Source: a virus. Taken from it: a DNA stretch of 64,000 bases. The stretch spans positions 1-64,000 of IMG/VR virus record IMGVR_UViG_3300023115_001125. One strand, written 5' to 3'. The notes under the pieces are model-generated. The model searched no databases and had not been told where the DNA came from. It saw only the letters and a program-made list of their open reading frames with translations. The translations under genes and the position numbers were made by a program. This document shows positions 1 through 8,234 of this stretch, one piece after another; position 1 is the first letter of the stretch; each line of letters opens with the position of its first letter.

Positions 1-489
1 ATTAACCGTGTCGCAATGATAGTTAACACACCCATCAAACTTTGATGAAAGGTTATCTGTTAATACTGCGAAACGAACGTTATTACCCCATACCTTCTCC
101 CATTTAGGATCGTTAGGTAAACAACCCGAACGCCAGTCGTCCTTAATCCAATTAAACGTAGCACCGGTGTCGTTGATATCGTCTACAATAAGAATTTTCT
201 TTTCTAGTGGTCCGCCTGTAACACGGTCTTCTTCTTTTTCACGATAGCCAAACGCATCTTCTGCCATCCAAAAGTTGCTTTCACTTTCTCTGTTATCATC
301 ACGCAGACTTACCTTGAGTGCTTCGCAACGAATACCGGTCATGTTTGAAATAATAGTAGCAGGTACATTACCGCCTCGTGTAATACCTACAATGTAATCA
401 GGCTTCCAATTATCATAATACATTTGTAAAACAATGTTATTACACATACGTTCTACATCTGCCCAACTGTAATATTTCTTTTTAATCAT
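1..489 (-). CDS. Phosphoribosyltransferase, 3' end cut off by the window edge
   Basis: I translated 163 codons from the ATG at 489 down to base 1; the C-terminus lies outside the window. The protein contains VGITRGG near residue 33 and the PRPP-binding signature ILIVDDINDTGAT at about residues 110-122, which are diagnostic of type I phosphoribosyltransferases of the purine-salvage (gpt/hpt-like) fold. It would transfer PRPP ribose-phosphate to a purine-like base, but the substrate cannot be read from the sequence. Its ATG overlaps the stop of the upstream oxygenase gene (ATGA), so the two are translationally coupled. It could serve nucleotide salvage or 7-deazaguanine metabolism; I favour simple salvage. 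Confidence 0.85.
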   Translation of the reverse strand, partial: MIKKKYYSWADVERMCNNIVLQMYYDNWKPDYIVGITRGGNVPATIISNMTGIRCEALKVSLRDDNRESESNFWMAEDAFGYREKEEDRVTGGPLEKKILIVDDINDTGATFNWIKDDWRSGCLPNDPKWEKVWGNNVRFAVLTDNLSSKFDGCVNYHCDTVN

Positions 490-1655
490 GATGATTTCCT
501 CTTGAAGTTACCGCTAATAGAATATCTATCCTTTCCTGATAAATTTTTTCCTGTGTAGTGCGGTATGCTACTAGGAAAAATAAACATCGTCCCTGTGCTT
601 GGGTGTACAGTCTTTTCATATGATTCTGTATTTGCAAATAGTTTAAAATGCAGATCACCTTGATTGTCAAGTACACGTGGATAATATACAAAAGATATAT
701 CACTACCGTGATGATTATGAAAATTAGTACTACCGTTTGGCTCAGTTTTATGAACCCAAATACCTGTTAGTTCTAAATCATCTCCATAGTACTCTTGTAC
801 AGTTCTTTCTAGTTCTGCTTGTAAATGTGTGCAACCTGCAGAACTAGGATAAACTAAATCTTCGTAATGTGTGTCATTAGGGTCATTATCAATTCTGTTA
901 TCACAAACTTCAATTTCTTCAACGATTTTATCGTGAATAACATTTGTAATAGCAGTTTCTAGTACATCAATTCTAGCAACAGTATGTACGGTTTCTTTTT
1001 GAGGCATAGGAGGAACATACTCTTTTGTCCAAGGATAGGTTTCTGGATATCCCATTCTAATAGCACCTTCTCCTTTACCATGCCTATCTGGTTCGTATTT
1101 TACAAATTTAAATGTAGGCGTAAATCTATGTTCATTCCTTAAAGGAGTAGCAGTATGTAGGATATTGCTTTTCCAAATAAGCATACGTCCTGGAATAGGA
1201 GGTATTGCCCAAATAGTTGGATAGTCGCCTGTTCCTTCTAAGTTACCTTTTTCTTGTTTGTTAATAATAAACTTAGTTTCGCCACCGTCATTGATATCCC
1301 AGTTATTATTTGCATAAAACATAAATGTCCAAGCATCATCGTTTTCGTCATCTACATGATAATATGCTTGTTCTCTTGGAGCAAAAATGTTTGCGTGTGA
1401 TCTTTTTAAAATACAACCATGAACCTCTGGTACATACTTTTCACAAAACTCCCATAAAGCATGGAATATTTTTGTGCCTAAGTAATCACCAGTACTCATT
1501 CCAGTTGGCGGTAAGTCAACATTATCAACTTCACCATACATATATAACATATTCTTAACGTCTAAAACAAGTTCGTTAAGGTGTGGCGGCGACCACACGT
1601 CATCAAAAATTTTCATTCTACCATCTAGTAGAGTTTGTACTTTAGGCTCCTGCAT
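486..1655 (-). CDS. Two-domain 2OG-Fe(II) oxygenase-like protein
   Basis: The 389-residue protein appears to be two double-stranded beta-helix oxygenase domains fused in tandem. The N-terminal half has a prolyl-4-hydroxylase-like metal site: H100-x-D102, distal H167 and R177, the expected 2-oxoglutarate-binding residue. The C-terminal half resembles the 2OG-FeII_Oxy_5 family common in marine phages, with HNHHG at 313-317, FPSSIPH ending at H366, and R377 in DRYSISGNF. The second domain has H-x-H where the first has H-x-D. The substrate is unknown. It is the downstream partner of a run of overlapping genes starting near 3.8 kb. Confidence 0.8.
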   Translation of the reverse strand: MQEPKVQTLLDGRMKIFDDVWSPPHLNELVLDVKNMLYMYGEVDNVDLPPTGMSTGDYLGTKIFHALWEFCEKYVPEVHGCILKRSHANIFAPREQAYYHVDDENDDAWTFMFYANNNWDINDGGETKFIINKQEKGNLEGTGDYPTIWAIPPIPGRMLIWKSNILHTATPLRNEHRFTPTFKFVKYEPDRHGKGEGAIRMGYPETYPWTKEYVPPMPQKETVHTVARIDVLETAITNVIHDKIVEEIEVCDNRIDNDPNDTHYEDLVYPSSAGCTHLQAELERTVQEYYGDDLELTGIWVHKTEPNGSTNFHNHHGSDISFVYYPRVLDNQGDLHFKLFANTESYEKTVHPSTGTMFIFPSSIPHYTGKNLSGKDRYSISGNFKRKSS

Positions 1656-2157
1656 CTTTTTCTTTCAAATACTCCTCATTATGGATCCAACGATATCCTT
1701 CGTTTCTAACCCAACGCATAAATCCCCATTCTTGAACTTTACGTCCCATAAAGAATAAACTCCAACAAGGGATTTCATTTCCGTTTTCATCCTTTTGTAA
1801 TTCTAACCAATGCAAGTCGTCTGCTTTACGCATACGAAAATGCCCAGGTCCTCTCCAAACTCTTGTACTACCACATACGTGACCTTCTTGTGCAAAGATT
1901 GGAATATGTTCCCAATAACCACCTTTAAGAATAAAAGTTGCATAACTCCATGGGTGGTCATGTAGTGTGGGCTCATCACTTACAAGAACTTTGTGTAGTG
2001 TGATATTAAAAGGAAAGTGTTTTCTATTTTTAAGAAATAGGTAATAACGGATAAGGTAAGGCACCTTTCCGTCTCTGTCTGTAATTACTCGACGCCTGCC
2101 GAGTTTGTCCATAATTTTAGAAAGGAACATCATCATCTTTCCTACTGTTATAATCAT
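1642..2157 (-). CDS. Cupin-like protein
   Basis: The protein is up to 171 residues long. The central motif LHDHPWSYATFILKGGYWEH matches the first cupin motif (H-x-H, then G-x-Y), with a second part around GPGHFRMRKADDLHWLEL. That supports a single-domain metal-binding cupin of unknown substrate. The exact start is uncertain: three Met codons (residues 8-10) and Met16 (MDKLG) are alternatives, and the longest form overlaps the upstream gene by 41 bases. It overlaps the downstream oxygenase gene by 14 bases. The context of oxygenases and a glycosyltransferase suggests small-molecule or glycan modification, but this is only inference. Confidence 0.7.
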   Translation of the reverse strand: MIITVGKMMMFLSKIMDKLGRRRVITDRDGKVPYLIRYYLFLKNRKHFPFNITLHKVLVSDEPTLHDHPWSYATFILKGGYWEHIPIFAQEGHVCGSTRVWRGPGHFRMRKADDLHWLELQKDENGNEIPCWSLFFMGRKVQEWGFMRWVRNEGYRWIHNEEYLKEKDAGA

Positions 2158-2500
2158 CCTTACACAAGTTATATATTTCTAAAAACTTTTCATACTGTAG
2201 TTTTAGGGCAGGGTATAACTTAATCATATCTTCGATCTTATATTCTGCCGGCCAATTATCGCCATACTCTCCAAGTGTTATACTAGATGGAAAATCACCA
2301 GTATCAAAAGTTGTATCAAAACTTGTGTCAACATTAACAGTATAAGTGCCATCGCTTTGTACGTAACTTGTATCTATTGGATATGTAGTTGAATCCATTG
2401 TTGAATACGATGTAATTCCGCCTACAGTTGCACCTGGGCCTGTATAATCGATATTAGTATTATCTAGTGTAATAGTAAATTTCTTTTCATCATCGTCCAT
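2117..2500 (-). CDS. Hypothetical Thr/Ser/Asp-rich phage protein
   Basis: The 127-residue protein has a low-complexity, beta-prone N-terminal two thirds rich in Thr, Ser, Asp and Tyr. A helical segment (YKIEDMIKLYPALKLQYEKF) follows, and the tail ends RKDDDVPF. I do not recognise a characterised family. The composition of the first part resembles phage structural or decoration proteins, but the position within a run of enzymes gives no support for that. It overlaps the genes on both sides by a few bases and is therefore part of the same transcript. Confidence 0.65.
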   Translation of the reverse strand: MDDDEKKFTITLDNTNIDYTGPGATVGGITSYSTMDSTTYPIDTSYVQSDGTYTVNVDTSFDTTFDTGDFPSSITLGEYGDNWPAEYKIEDMIKLYPALKLQYEKFLEIYNLCKDDYNSRKDDDVPF

Positions 2501-3557
2501 TATTAATCACCTTGTAAAGTGCTTGACCTGAAAAGAAGTCTTCTTTTAATTTTGTAACTTGTTTAAGTAACACTGGAAGATAATTGTCATAGTTTTCCAT
2601 GTAATCAGTAATTCTGTCAACTAAGACTCTTCTATATTTCTTGTAAGCAAAGAAGTCTTCTGTCCATTCGCTTGGATACTTAAATTCATCTAATCCCATT
2701 TCGCTATAACTTAAACGATCCGGAACCATCGGAATAGCATTAACTAGTGCGCCTTCATACCAACTAATACCAAGTGTTTCTTGTAAGTTAGCACTAAACA
2801 CTAGTTTTGCTTTACCTAGTAGGTTATGATACTCATTCTTTGTTAACGATTGTTCTTGACAAATAATAAGTTCATAGTTAGGTAAATGTTCTTTTAAGTC
2901 TCTAAATATTTCTGGTTGTTTCTCTGGAGCAACTCTATGCGGAAACAGAATAATATTTTCTTTAGGCATACCTTTGTAAGAGTCTAAACTATTTTTTAGA
3001 TACTCCATAGGCCATCCTACACGATGAAATTCTGTTTTATAATCGCCATATGCATATGGCTTCAATTGGAATGCTTTTTTAAACATTTCAATATGGAATT
3101 CTGTAGCAAAGAAGTTATCATGATAACATTCTAGCATACTTTGTTCTGCAAGACGTACCCAAGGTTTATCACCAATTAGTCTGCCCAAGAAATCTTGTGG
3201 GTCATAACTACCAGCGTGCCAGAGGCCACCAACGCGAATATTAACACCAAGTAACTCTGCCATGTAACGTAGTTGTATAACTGTAGGATTCCAGGCATCG
3301 GTATAGAGAAAATAATCACCGTCCTTAATTTTACCATTGCAGAACATCTCTCCAATTTGTTCTAGTTGTTTACTCTTGTAAACATTAGTACCGCCAAAGT
3401 TAAGAAATGCCCCAGGCGTAGTAGCCTGAGGCGTCTCTCCTCCACTGATAACAGTGACTTCGCTATTAGTAGCACGTTGTAACTGCTTAGGAAGATGTTC
3501 CTTCCACTGCTTAGTATAACGTGTATCTACTGCTTCGATGTCAACTATATAAATCAA
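2490..3557 (-). CDS. GT-B fold glycosyltransferase
   Basis: The 355-residue protein looks like a GT4/GT-B glycosyltransferase. The C-terminal half has FPHRVAPEKQPEIF, the usual start of the nucleotide-sugar domain, and the acidic/loop motif QETLGISWYEGALVNAIPMV at about residues 262-281, where the Glu of the E-x7-E-type motif is expected. The N-terminal domain would bind an acceptor. Likely roles are glycosylation of phage DNA bases, virion proteins or host surface glycans; the sequence does not decide. It overlaps both neighbours. Confidence 0.75.
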   Translation of the reverse strand: MIYIVDIEAVDTRYTKQWKEHLPKQLQRATNSEVTVISGGETPQATTPGAFLNFGGTNVYKSKQLEQIGEMFCNGKIKDGDYFLYTDAWNPTVIQLRYMAELLGVNIRVGGLWHAGSYDPQDFLGRLIGDKPWVRLAEQSMLECYHDNFFATEFHIEMFKKAFQLKPYAYGDYKTEFHRVGWPMEYLKNSLDSYKGMPKENIILFPHRVAPEKQPEIFRDLKEHLPNYELIICQEQSLTKNEYHNLLGKAKLVFSANLQETLGISWYEGALVNAIPMVPDRLSYSEMGLDEFKYPSEWTEDFFAYKKYRRVLVDRITDYMENYDNYLPVLLKQVTKLKEDFFSGQALYKVINNGR

Positions 3558-3760
3558 TGAAACTTCCTTTTATTAAATTTTCGCTTTGGCTTTCGCGAAA
3601 TTTTTGAAGGATCTAAATAACTTTGGTAAGTGCGAGACTTTTTATTATAAAGATCTGCTTCGTTAAAAATAAACCCGTTGAAACGGCAAAAGTCACGATA
3701 ACTATCTAAGTCATCGAAAATTTGAACCACGTCAGGGCGTTTATCCCAATACTTGCTCAT
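3554..3760 (-). CDS. Small basic conserved phage protein
   Basis: I place the start at the ATG at 3760, giving MSKYWDKRPD and 68 residues, because AAAGGAAG lies at the right distance upstream. Longer reading frames would run through the preceding gene. The N-terminal 45 residues are acidic-aromatic (DVVQIFDDLDSYRDF) and the C-terminus is strongly basic (SRKPKRKFNKRKFH), which suggests nucleic-acid or ribosome contact. I recognise no named family. It overlaps the glycosyltransferase start by 4 bases. Confidence 0.7.
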   Translation of the reverse strand: MSKYWDKRPDVVQIFDDLDSYRDFCRFNGFIFNEADLYNKKSRTYQSYLDPSKISRKPKRKFNKRKFH

Positions 3761-3773
3761 TTTAATGCTTCCT

Positions 3774-4157
3774 TTAGTTTCTAGCATATTCAATGTGGGC
3801 ACCGTTCTCTCCATCTTCGGAGACATCGATGTGGACTTCACGTCCAGGGTGTTTAGCACGGATTTGTTCATACAAATCATCTGCCATCATTTCACAACTC
3901 TTATAATCTAGTTCAAGGGTTTTCTCCTCATAAAGTTTTTCTAACCATCTTTTGAATTGAATAAATTCGATATCTCTGTCGTTGTGTGTAACTGAGATAG
4001 CGACTTTGAAATGGAATATGTGTCTGTGGGGATATCCCAAAAACGAAACATCATATTCATCACCTGTTGCAAGACTAGGATCATCTAGTGCCGCAGGATA
4101 CTTGTGGATTCCTTCCTTTCGGAATGTTACCCAAATCATTCTCTTTGCGTTTTCCAT
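3774..4157 (-). CDS. Divergent T-fold protein, 6-pyruvoyl-tetrahydropterin synthase (QueD)-like
   Basis: The pattern fits the PTPS/QueD family. A HRHIFHFKVAISV strand aligns with HGHxYxVxV, DIEFIQFKRWLEKLY aligns with the DF-x-LK helix, SCEMMADDLYEQI aligns with T-x-E-x-LA-x2-I, and SEDGENGAHIEY aligns with the Glu-bearing final strand. The LDH motif of true QueD is missing, so activity is doubtful. The open frame extends to 4229, but a TTGACA-17-TATAAT promoter ends 2 bases before that ATG. I therefore prefer the ATG at 4157 (MENAKRMIWV), preceded by AAAAGG. It may be a second pterin or deazaguanine-pathway enzyme, or a binding protein. Confidence 0.6.
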   Translation of the reverse strand: MENAKRMIWVTFRKEGIHKYPAALDDPSLATGDEYDVSFLGYPHRHIFHFKVAISVTHNDRDIEFIQFKRWLEKLYEEKTLELDYKSCEMMADDLYEQIRAKHPGREVHIDVSEDGENGAHIEYARN

Positions 4158-4231
4158 AATTGCCTTTTCGTTATCCTCTCTCATCATTCTCAACATATAA
4201 TTGTGATAAGATTCTCTTACTGTTTCCATTT

Positions 4232-4260
4232 ATTATAACTTCTTTCTTAGTCATTGTCAA
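4232..4260 (-). promoter_or_regulatory. sigma70-type early promoter for the T-fold gene
   Basis: On the minus strand TTGACA (4260-4255) and TATAAT (4237-4232) are separated by exactly 17 bases. The promoter overlaps the 3' end of the upstream 179-codon gene. Transcription would begin near 4225, inside the longest possible reading frame of the next gene, so it also helps decide that gene's start. Confidence 0.75.
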
Positions 4261-4786
4261 CCGGATTATCGTTTTCATATTTGGACCAATCTGTAAATTT
4301 TGAACGGTCTTGTAAATCGTGTACCTGATGAATCCAAACACCGGCATTAGTTGCTTTAAAATCTTTGTCGTCAATTTTGATACACGCATTATAATTAAGT
4401 TGATCAATGTAAGGAATTTTTACACTAATCTGACTAATAAAGTTTGTTTTTTCGTTGTAACCGCTTTCTAACACCCACTCATGATATTTTACATCATAAT
4501 CAAGTGTTACATGATATCCTTCTTTAAGCAAACCGTAAATTAGTGTATCCCAAGCCTTGTTAGTTTCTTCTTCACCATTTGGTAAAACTATTTCAAAACT
4601 TTGATTAGCACCCAAGTAAATATGGTCTACGTGCTTTGCTTTTGCTTGTTCTAATACTTCATCTAACGGACGACATCCAACTACAAATAGTGTATCCATA
4701 TCGTATGCTGGTGTTTTCTCTACTTCATATCCAGTAAAATAAACAACATCATCTTTTACAATGCCGTCTGAGTAATCACGTTTCAT
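4247..4786 (-). CDS. Conserved hypothetical phage protein
   Basis: The 179-residue protein has no motif I can assign to a characterised family. Recognisable features are an N-terminal GYEVEKTPAYDMDTLFVVG segment and mixed alpha/beta composition. It ends in an acidic tail. It lies between a DUF465-like gene and a QueD-like T-fold gene; the order suggests, without proving, a link to 7-deazaguanine metabolism. Its start is coupled by ATGA to the stop of the DUF465-like gene. Confidence 0.65.
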   Translation of the reverse strand: MKRDYSDGIVKDDVVYFTGYEVEKTPAYDMDTLFVVGCRPLDEVLEQAKAKHVDHIYLGANQSFEIVLPNGEEETNKAWDTLIYGLLKEGYHVTLDYDVKYHEWVLESGYNEKTNFISQISVKIPYIDQLNYNACIKIDDKDFKATNAGVWIHQVHDLQDRSKFTDWSKYENDNPVDND

Positions 4787-4944
4787 GATTGTAATCTCTC
4801 AATTTCCTGTTTAACTATTAATTTCTCTTGTTTCATTTTCTTAAGTGCCGCATCATCTATATAATTACTATAACCTCTTTGGATCTCTTTGTCAAGTGTT
4901 TTATGCTTGATTATTAGTGCTTCCAATCTGTTTTCTTTAGTCAT
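4783..4944 (-). CDS. Small DUF465 (YdcH)-like coiled-coil protein
   Basis: I read this 53-residue gene from the ATG at 4944, with AAGGAG just upstream, to the TGA that overlaps the next ATG. The protein (MTKENRLEALIIKHKTLDKE and on) follows the DUF465/YdcH pattern of a helix-turn-helix hairpin, with KHKTLDKEI then a DDAALKKMKQEKLIVKQEIERL second helix. Known DUF465 proteins are small helical proteins of unclear function. A second relative lies at 5569-5757, so the phage has two. Confidence 0.7.
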   Translation of the reverse strand: MTKENRLEALIIKHKTLDKEIQRGYSNYIDDAALKKMKQEKLIVKQEIERLQS

Positions 4945-4955
4945 ATGCTCTCCTT

Positions 4956-4984
4956 AATATAACATTATAGTGTGTCGTTGTCAA
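4956..4984 (-). promoter_or_regulatory. sigma70-type early promoter for the DUF465-like operon
   Basis: TTGACA (4984-4979) and TATATT (4961-4956) are separated by 17 bases on the minus strand. The -35 box lies within the 3' coding end of the oxygenase gene at 4965-5555. A second TATAAT (4969-4964) lies between them at a poor spacing, so the exact start point is uncertain. Confidence 0.6.
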
Positions 4985-5555
4985 GTCCAAATCCTTCAAT
5001 ATCGCCATTAAATGCAATACTAATCCTATCTTTCTTGCTCCAATTTTCTTTAACTTGATGATTAATCCAACCTGGGAAAGAAACTAATTTACCAGTTTGT
5101 GGAATAACTGTAAATCTACAACCGTTATAAGAATTGGCCGCTTGAATTAGTTTAGGTGGTAGAGCATAGTCTACGATATTAGATGGGGGGAATAAAACTA
5201 AATCTCCGCAGTTTTGTTCGGCTTGTGGATAGTATACACAGGCTACGAAGTGTTTAGGGTGTAGATGTGTTTCTACAATGTTTGATGTTTGTTCTAAAGG
5301 CTTTTGTACATTTAGCCAAGCCTGTGTGGGTTTAATTTCATACCCATCAACCAAGTTCCACAGTTGTGTGAGCATTTTAAAATGTTCTCTTACCGCTTCT
5401 ACTAGCGGTTGAAGAACAGGCTCGGCTAAATTTAAATGATTACTTTGACCTCTGTGCTTAACATTCTTGTATGCAAACTTAATAAGTTCGTCATTGTTAA
5501 TGTCGCTAAGGTGCTCGTCTGAGAACGGAGTAGTAAACAAGTCAACTATTGCCAT
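4965..5555 (-). CDS. 2OG-Fe(II) oxygenase (2OG-FeII_Oxy_5-like)
   Basis: The 196-residue protein has the layout of the marine-phage oxygenase family. THLHPKHFVACVYY (H97, H99) forms the first metal-binding part, SFPGWINHQV supplies distal H166, and KKDRISIAFN supplies R177 for 2-oxoglutarate. The family catalyses Fe(II)-dependent hydroxylation, but phage substrates are unknown. Its last codons overlap an early promoter for the next gene. A good AAGGAG site precedes the ATG at 5555. Confidence 0.8.
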   Translation of the reverse strand: MAIVDLFTTPFSDEHLSDINNDELIKFAYKNVKHRGQSNHLNLAEPVLQPLVEAVREHFKMLTQLWNLVDGYEIKPTQAWLNVQKPLEQTSNIVETHLHPKHFVACVYYPQAEQNCGDLVLFPPSNIVDYALPPKLIQAANSYNGCRFTVIPQTGKLVSFPGWINHQVKENWSKKDRISIAFNGDIEGFGLDNDTL

Positions 5556-5568
5556 TCTCTGATCTCCT

Positions 5569-5757
5569 TTAAATTTTATTTTTAAATTTTAAAATAGCAT
5601 CTTTTAGTGCTAGTTTGATTTTCTTATGCCTTTGCAAAAGTTCTTTTGAAGTCCATGAACGATCTCCGTCACGTTCCTGTTCCATCTCTGTAACTTTTTT
5701 ATCGTAATATTGATGCTCTTCTTCTAAACGTTTTAGTTGCTTATTAGATTTGCTCAT
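5569..5757 (-). CDS. Small DUF465 (YdcH)-like coiled-coil protein
   Basis: The 62-residue protein contains RLEEEHQYYDKKVTEMEQE followed by LLQRHKKIKLALKDAI, the two-helix pattern of DUF465/YdcH. It overlaps the DpdA-like gene end by 14 bases, so it is co-translated with it. It is similar in form to the gene at 4783-4944, though not closely in sequence. The function is unknown; a structural accessory of the neighbouring enzyme is possible but unproven. Confidence 0.7.
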   Translation of the reverse strand: MSKSNKQLKRLEEEHQYYDKKVTEMEQERDGDRSWTSKELLQRHKKIKLALKDAILKFKNKI

Positions 5758-7300
5758 CTTCTAACTCCTCGAGTTTATGTTCTTGTTCTTCAGTAAATTC
5801 ACTGTCACTTGAGTCATCTGAAGTTGTTGTGTCTGCTTCTTCAAATAAATTAGCAAACTGTGTACTAGCATTAACTGTCTTTTTACCAGTAGCACCTCTA
5901 GTGCCAATAACTGACATCCAGAATCTTGAAAATTCTTCTATGACCGCATTCGCTTCGTCTCTGTTGTCAGTTGCAAATATCGCTTCCACAACATCTCTAA
6001 AAAATAACCTGTCAAAACGTTCTTCGACAAGCATCGCTGGAATTCTGCCTGCGTCATATTCTCTGTTTGCTTCTTGTACTGCATTAATGTGACTCCATAC
6101 ATTATGACCCATTTGGATCGCATATGAAAAACTATCCCAAGATGTTTTTCCTTCTTTACCTACTTTATTTAGATCGCCTGGTGCATAGATACAAACATCT
6201 TTGGCTGTTAGTCCTGTTGTAATAGGCGAGTCTTTAAAACTTCCGTGTTTGTTTTCACGTACAAATGCTTGACCAAACGGTGTAAGGTCTTGTGCTAAAC
6301 CTTTGTCGTCAATGCTAGGTACCATTCTGTATACCCATTTACTTCTATCTTTTGTTTCAAGTTCACAATAGATTTGACCATTTGCTGTTGCTAAGAATGG
6401 ACTAGCACAGTCAAATGTAATTGTAAAGTTTTCGTTATGATGTTTACGAACTGCTCTTTGTACATCAGTTAGTAGTGTTGCCCACTCTAGTTTACTTGTA
6501 CCCAAGAAGTGCATAAAGTCATGTTTGCCTTTTTCAAGTAATCCATCAAAACGTAGTGCAACAATACGTTTTAATGCTAGGTGAATATCACACATATTCT
6601 GACCACCCATTGACCACCCATTAAAGTGATCAGTATACTTTTTAGGATCGCAATAGTCTTTCATTTGCTGATACCAATCTTCTGCATCAGCATGATTCTC
6701 ACCTTGTAGTACATTTAAGAATTTACAATTACCATTACGATTTTTCATAAAGTAATCGTTATTAATACGTGTGGCATTTACTGCTTCTTGGTATGTACTA
6801 ATACCAGTTGCTTTAACACCTTGTGGACTACGAGCAACCCAAGCCGGAATATCAAGGATCATACCGTAATCCATATATTCGTCCATCCAACGTAAAACTT
6901 GTTCACGTTTCTTTTTCGCCTTAGGACAGTTAGGATCTTTCCAATCACCTTCCCATACACCTTTACCAATCTGGAATCCTCCAGAGTCGCCAAGCAACCA
7001 ACTAGTATTGCGATCTCTGTTTCGGATCATATCTTCTTTAGGTGAGTCTTTGTTAATATCTAATTCAGCGTGACCTGCGGAATACAATGACCAATTATAT
7101 TGAAACATACCGTCATTGCGATTTAACCAGTTCAGACTTTCAACGTCATTAGGAAAGTTACTAGGAATTCTAGTTCTTTCAACATATTCTTCACGACGCT
7201 GTTTACCAATGAATGTAGCATAGAAGCCACTAATCGCTGGTAGGAAGATTGCGTAATCCTTTTGCTGTGCTGTTAAGTCCGTATTCAAATTATTCTCCAA
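5744..7300 (-). CDS. dpdA: DpdA-like 7-deazaguanine DNA transglycosylase (TGT superfamily)
   Basis: The 518-residue protein has TGT-superfamily landmarks in order: LLGDSGGFQ at 102-110 (general-base Asp105), VLQGENH at 198-204, WSMGGQN at 229-235, HFLGTS at 264-269 and ITFDCASP at 294-301 (D297, in the position of the TGT nucleophile). DpdA enzymes exchange guanine in phage DNA for a 7-deazaguanine such as preQ0. The C-terminus is a low-complexity acidic tail. No clear TGT-type CxCxxC zinc site is visible, as expected for a divergent DNA-acting member. QueD (61.4 kb) and a T-fold protein (3.8 kb) support the pathway. A tRNA-acting TGT is the less likely alternative. Confidence 0.78.
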   Translation of the reverse strand: MENNLNTDLTAQQKDYAIFLPAISGFYATFIGKQRREEYVERTRIPSNFPNDVESLNWLNRNDGMFQYNWSLYSAGHAELDINKDSPKEDMIRNRDRNTSWLLGDSGGFQIGKGVWEGDWKDPNCPKAKKKREQVLRWMDEYMDYGMILDIPAWVARSPQGVKATGISTYQEAVNATRINNDYFMKNRNGNCKFLNVLQGENHADAEDWYQQMKDYCDPKKYTDHFNGWSMGGQNMCDIHLALKRIVALRFDGLLEKGKHDFMHFLGTSKLEWATLLTDVQRAVRKHHNENFTITFDCASPFLATANGQIYCELETKDRSKWVYRMVPSIDDKGLAQDLTPFGQAFVRENKHGSFKDSPITTGLTAKDVCIYAPGDLNKVGKEGKTSWDSFSYAIQMGHNVWSHINAVQEANREYDAGRIPAMLVEERFDRLFFRDVVEAIFATDNRDEANAVIEEFSRFWMSVIGTRGATGKKTVNASTQFANLFEEADTTTSDDSSDSEFTEEQEHKLEELEDEQI

Positions 7301-7481
7301 ATGCCTTAAATGCTAAGAGAGGAACAAGCCAAGGATAAACCAAATGCTCAACCAACTCATATACAACCAAAATAGTGAGCAACACGGCCCATAGTTTTGA
7401 TGTTTTTGCTTTGTTGCTAACATATTCAAATATCCTCGAATGCCACTTTCCTAAACGTTCTATTATACCTGGTTTCGGCAT
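7290..7481 (-). CDS. Small single-span membrane protein
   Basis: I start this 63-residue protein at the ATG at 7481 (MPKPGIIERLGKWHSRIFEY) because AAGGAG lies 4 bases upstream. The longer frame would run into the clamp gene. A basic amphipathic N-terminus is followed by a hydrophobic stretch (LWAVLLTILVVYELVEHLVY) and a second hydrophobic run near the C-terminus. No family is recognised. It sits between the sliding clamp and the DpdA-like gene, overlapping the latter by 11 bases. Confidence 0.7.
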   Translation of the reverse strand: MPKPGIIERLGKWHSRIFEYVSNKAKTSKLWAVLLTILVVYELVEHLVYPWLVPLLAFKAFGE

Positions 7482-7488
7482 AAACTCC

Positions 7489-8220
7489 TTACTTAGATTG
7501 TGCTGGAAGAATATAATCGTACTCAACCATTCCACTATCTACTGTGATTTGCATAGCACCTTGATCTGAAATCTTCATGTTTAATTTACCATCAAGATTT
7601 AGAATTGCTTGTACTTGTGCTACAGGCCATGCCCAAGTGTGTTGTAATGCACCAGTTACACCTGTTTGGAAATTAAACTTACCAGCGTGTGTACTGTGAT
7701 CACCAAAACTAAACACTAGGTTATCACCGTTAGTTGAAACATTAAAAGTTGGCTCTTCTGAATGCGCCGCACTTTGTAGTTTCATTCTATTAATACTTGC
7801 AACAGTTGGCTCAAACTCTACTTCCCAACTTGCACCTTTAAACTTAACACTCTTTAGTTTTTCTTCAATGATTTGTTTGTTCATAAAACGATAATCATTT
7901 TGGAAGTCACCTGCTTCGTTTTCAAAGTGAATGTGTGTTGGAACAGTTTCGCCATTACGTTCTGCTTTCTCTACAGAAAGTTTTGCGTTCTTTTGATACT
8001 CAGGATTCTTTAAGTGTAGTGCTAACTTGTCTAAGTTAGGCATACCAAAAGTACCATTGAACTCGCCTACGGAATTCTTTGCTTTTGCAGTTAAGATAAC
8101 ACTTCTATCTTCTGCCATACTTTCGATTGTTGTTGATTGATCATCGCCACTTACTTTAACTAGATTAAGAAAACCTAGTGAATGTGTGTGTGCGACAACG
8201 TCTTGTAAAATGTCTTTCAT
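7489..8220 (-). CDS. 45: DNA polymerase sliding clamp (T4 gp45-like)
   Basis: The 243-residue protein matches T4-type clamps of marine phages in length and pattern. It has an N-terminal DILQDVVAHTHSLGF-type helix, NGTFGMPNLDKLALHL in the middle and MVEYDYILPAQ at the C-terminus. The trimeric clamp encircles DNA, confers processivity on gp43 and, in T4, activates late transcription. A sigma70-type promoter lies just upstream, inside the preceding epimerase gene, and AAGGAG precedes the ATG. This indicates independent early expression. Confidence 0.88.
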   Translation of the reverse strand: MKDILQDVVAHTHSLGFLNLVKVSGDDQSTTIESMAEDRSVILTAKAKNSVGEFNGTFGMPNLDKLALHLKNPEYQKNAKLSVEKAERNGETVPTHIHFENEAGDFQNDYRFMNKQIIEEKLKSVKFKGASWEVEFEPTVASINRMKLQSAAHSEEPTFNVSTNGDNLVFSFGDHSTHAGKFNFQTGVTGALQHTWAWPVAQVQAILNLDGKLNMKISDQGAMQITVDSGMVEYDYILPAQSK

Positions 8221-8234
8221 TGGTTGCTTCTCCT

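Noticed and set aside
3554-3880. Longer form of the small basic gene starting at 3880
   Set aside because: It would run through the end of the T-fold gene in another frame. The ATG at 3760 has a good AAAGGAAG site, so the upstream part is only open frame.
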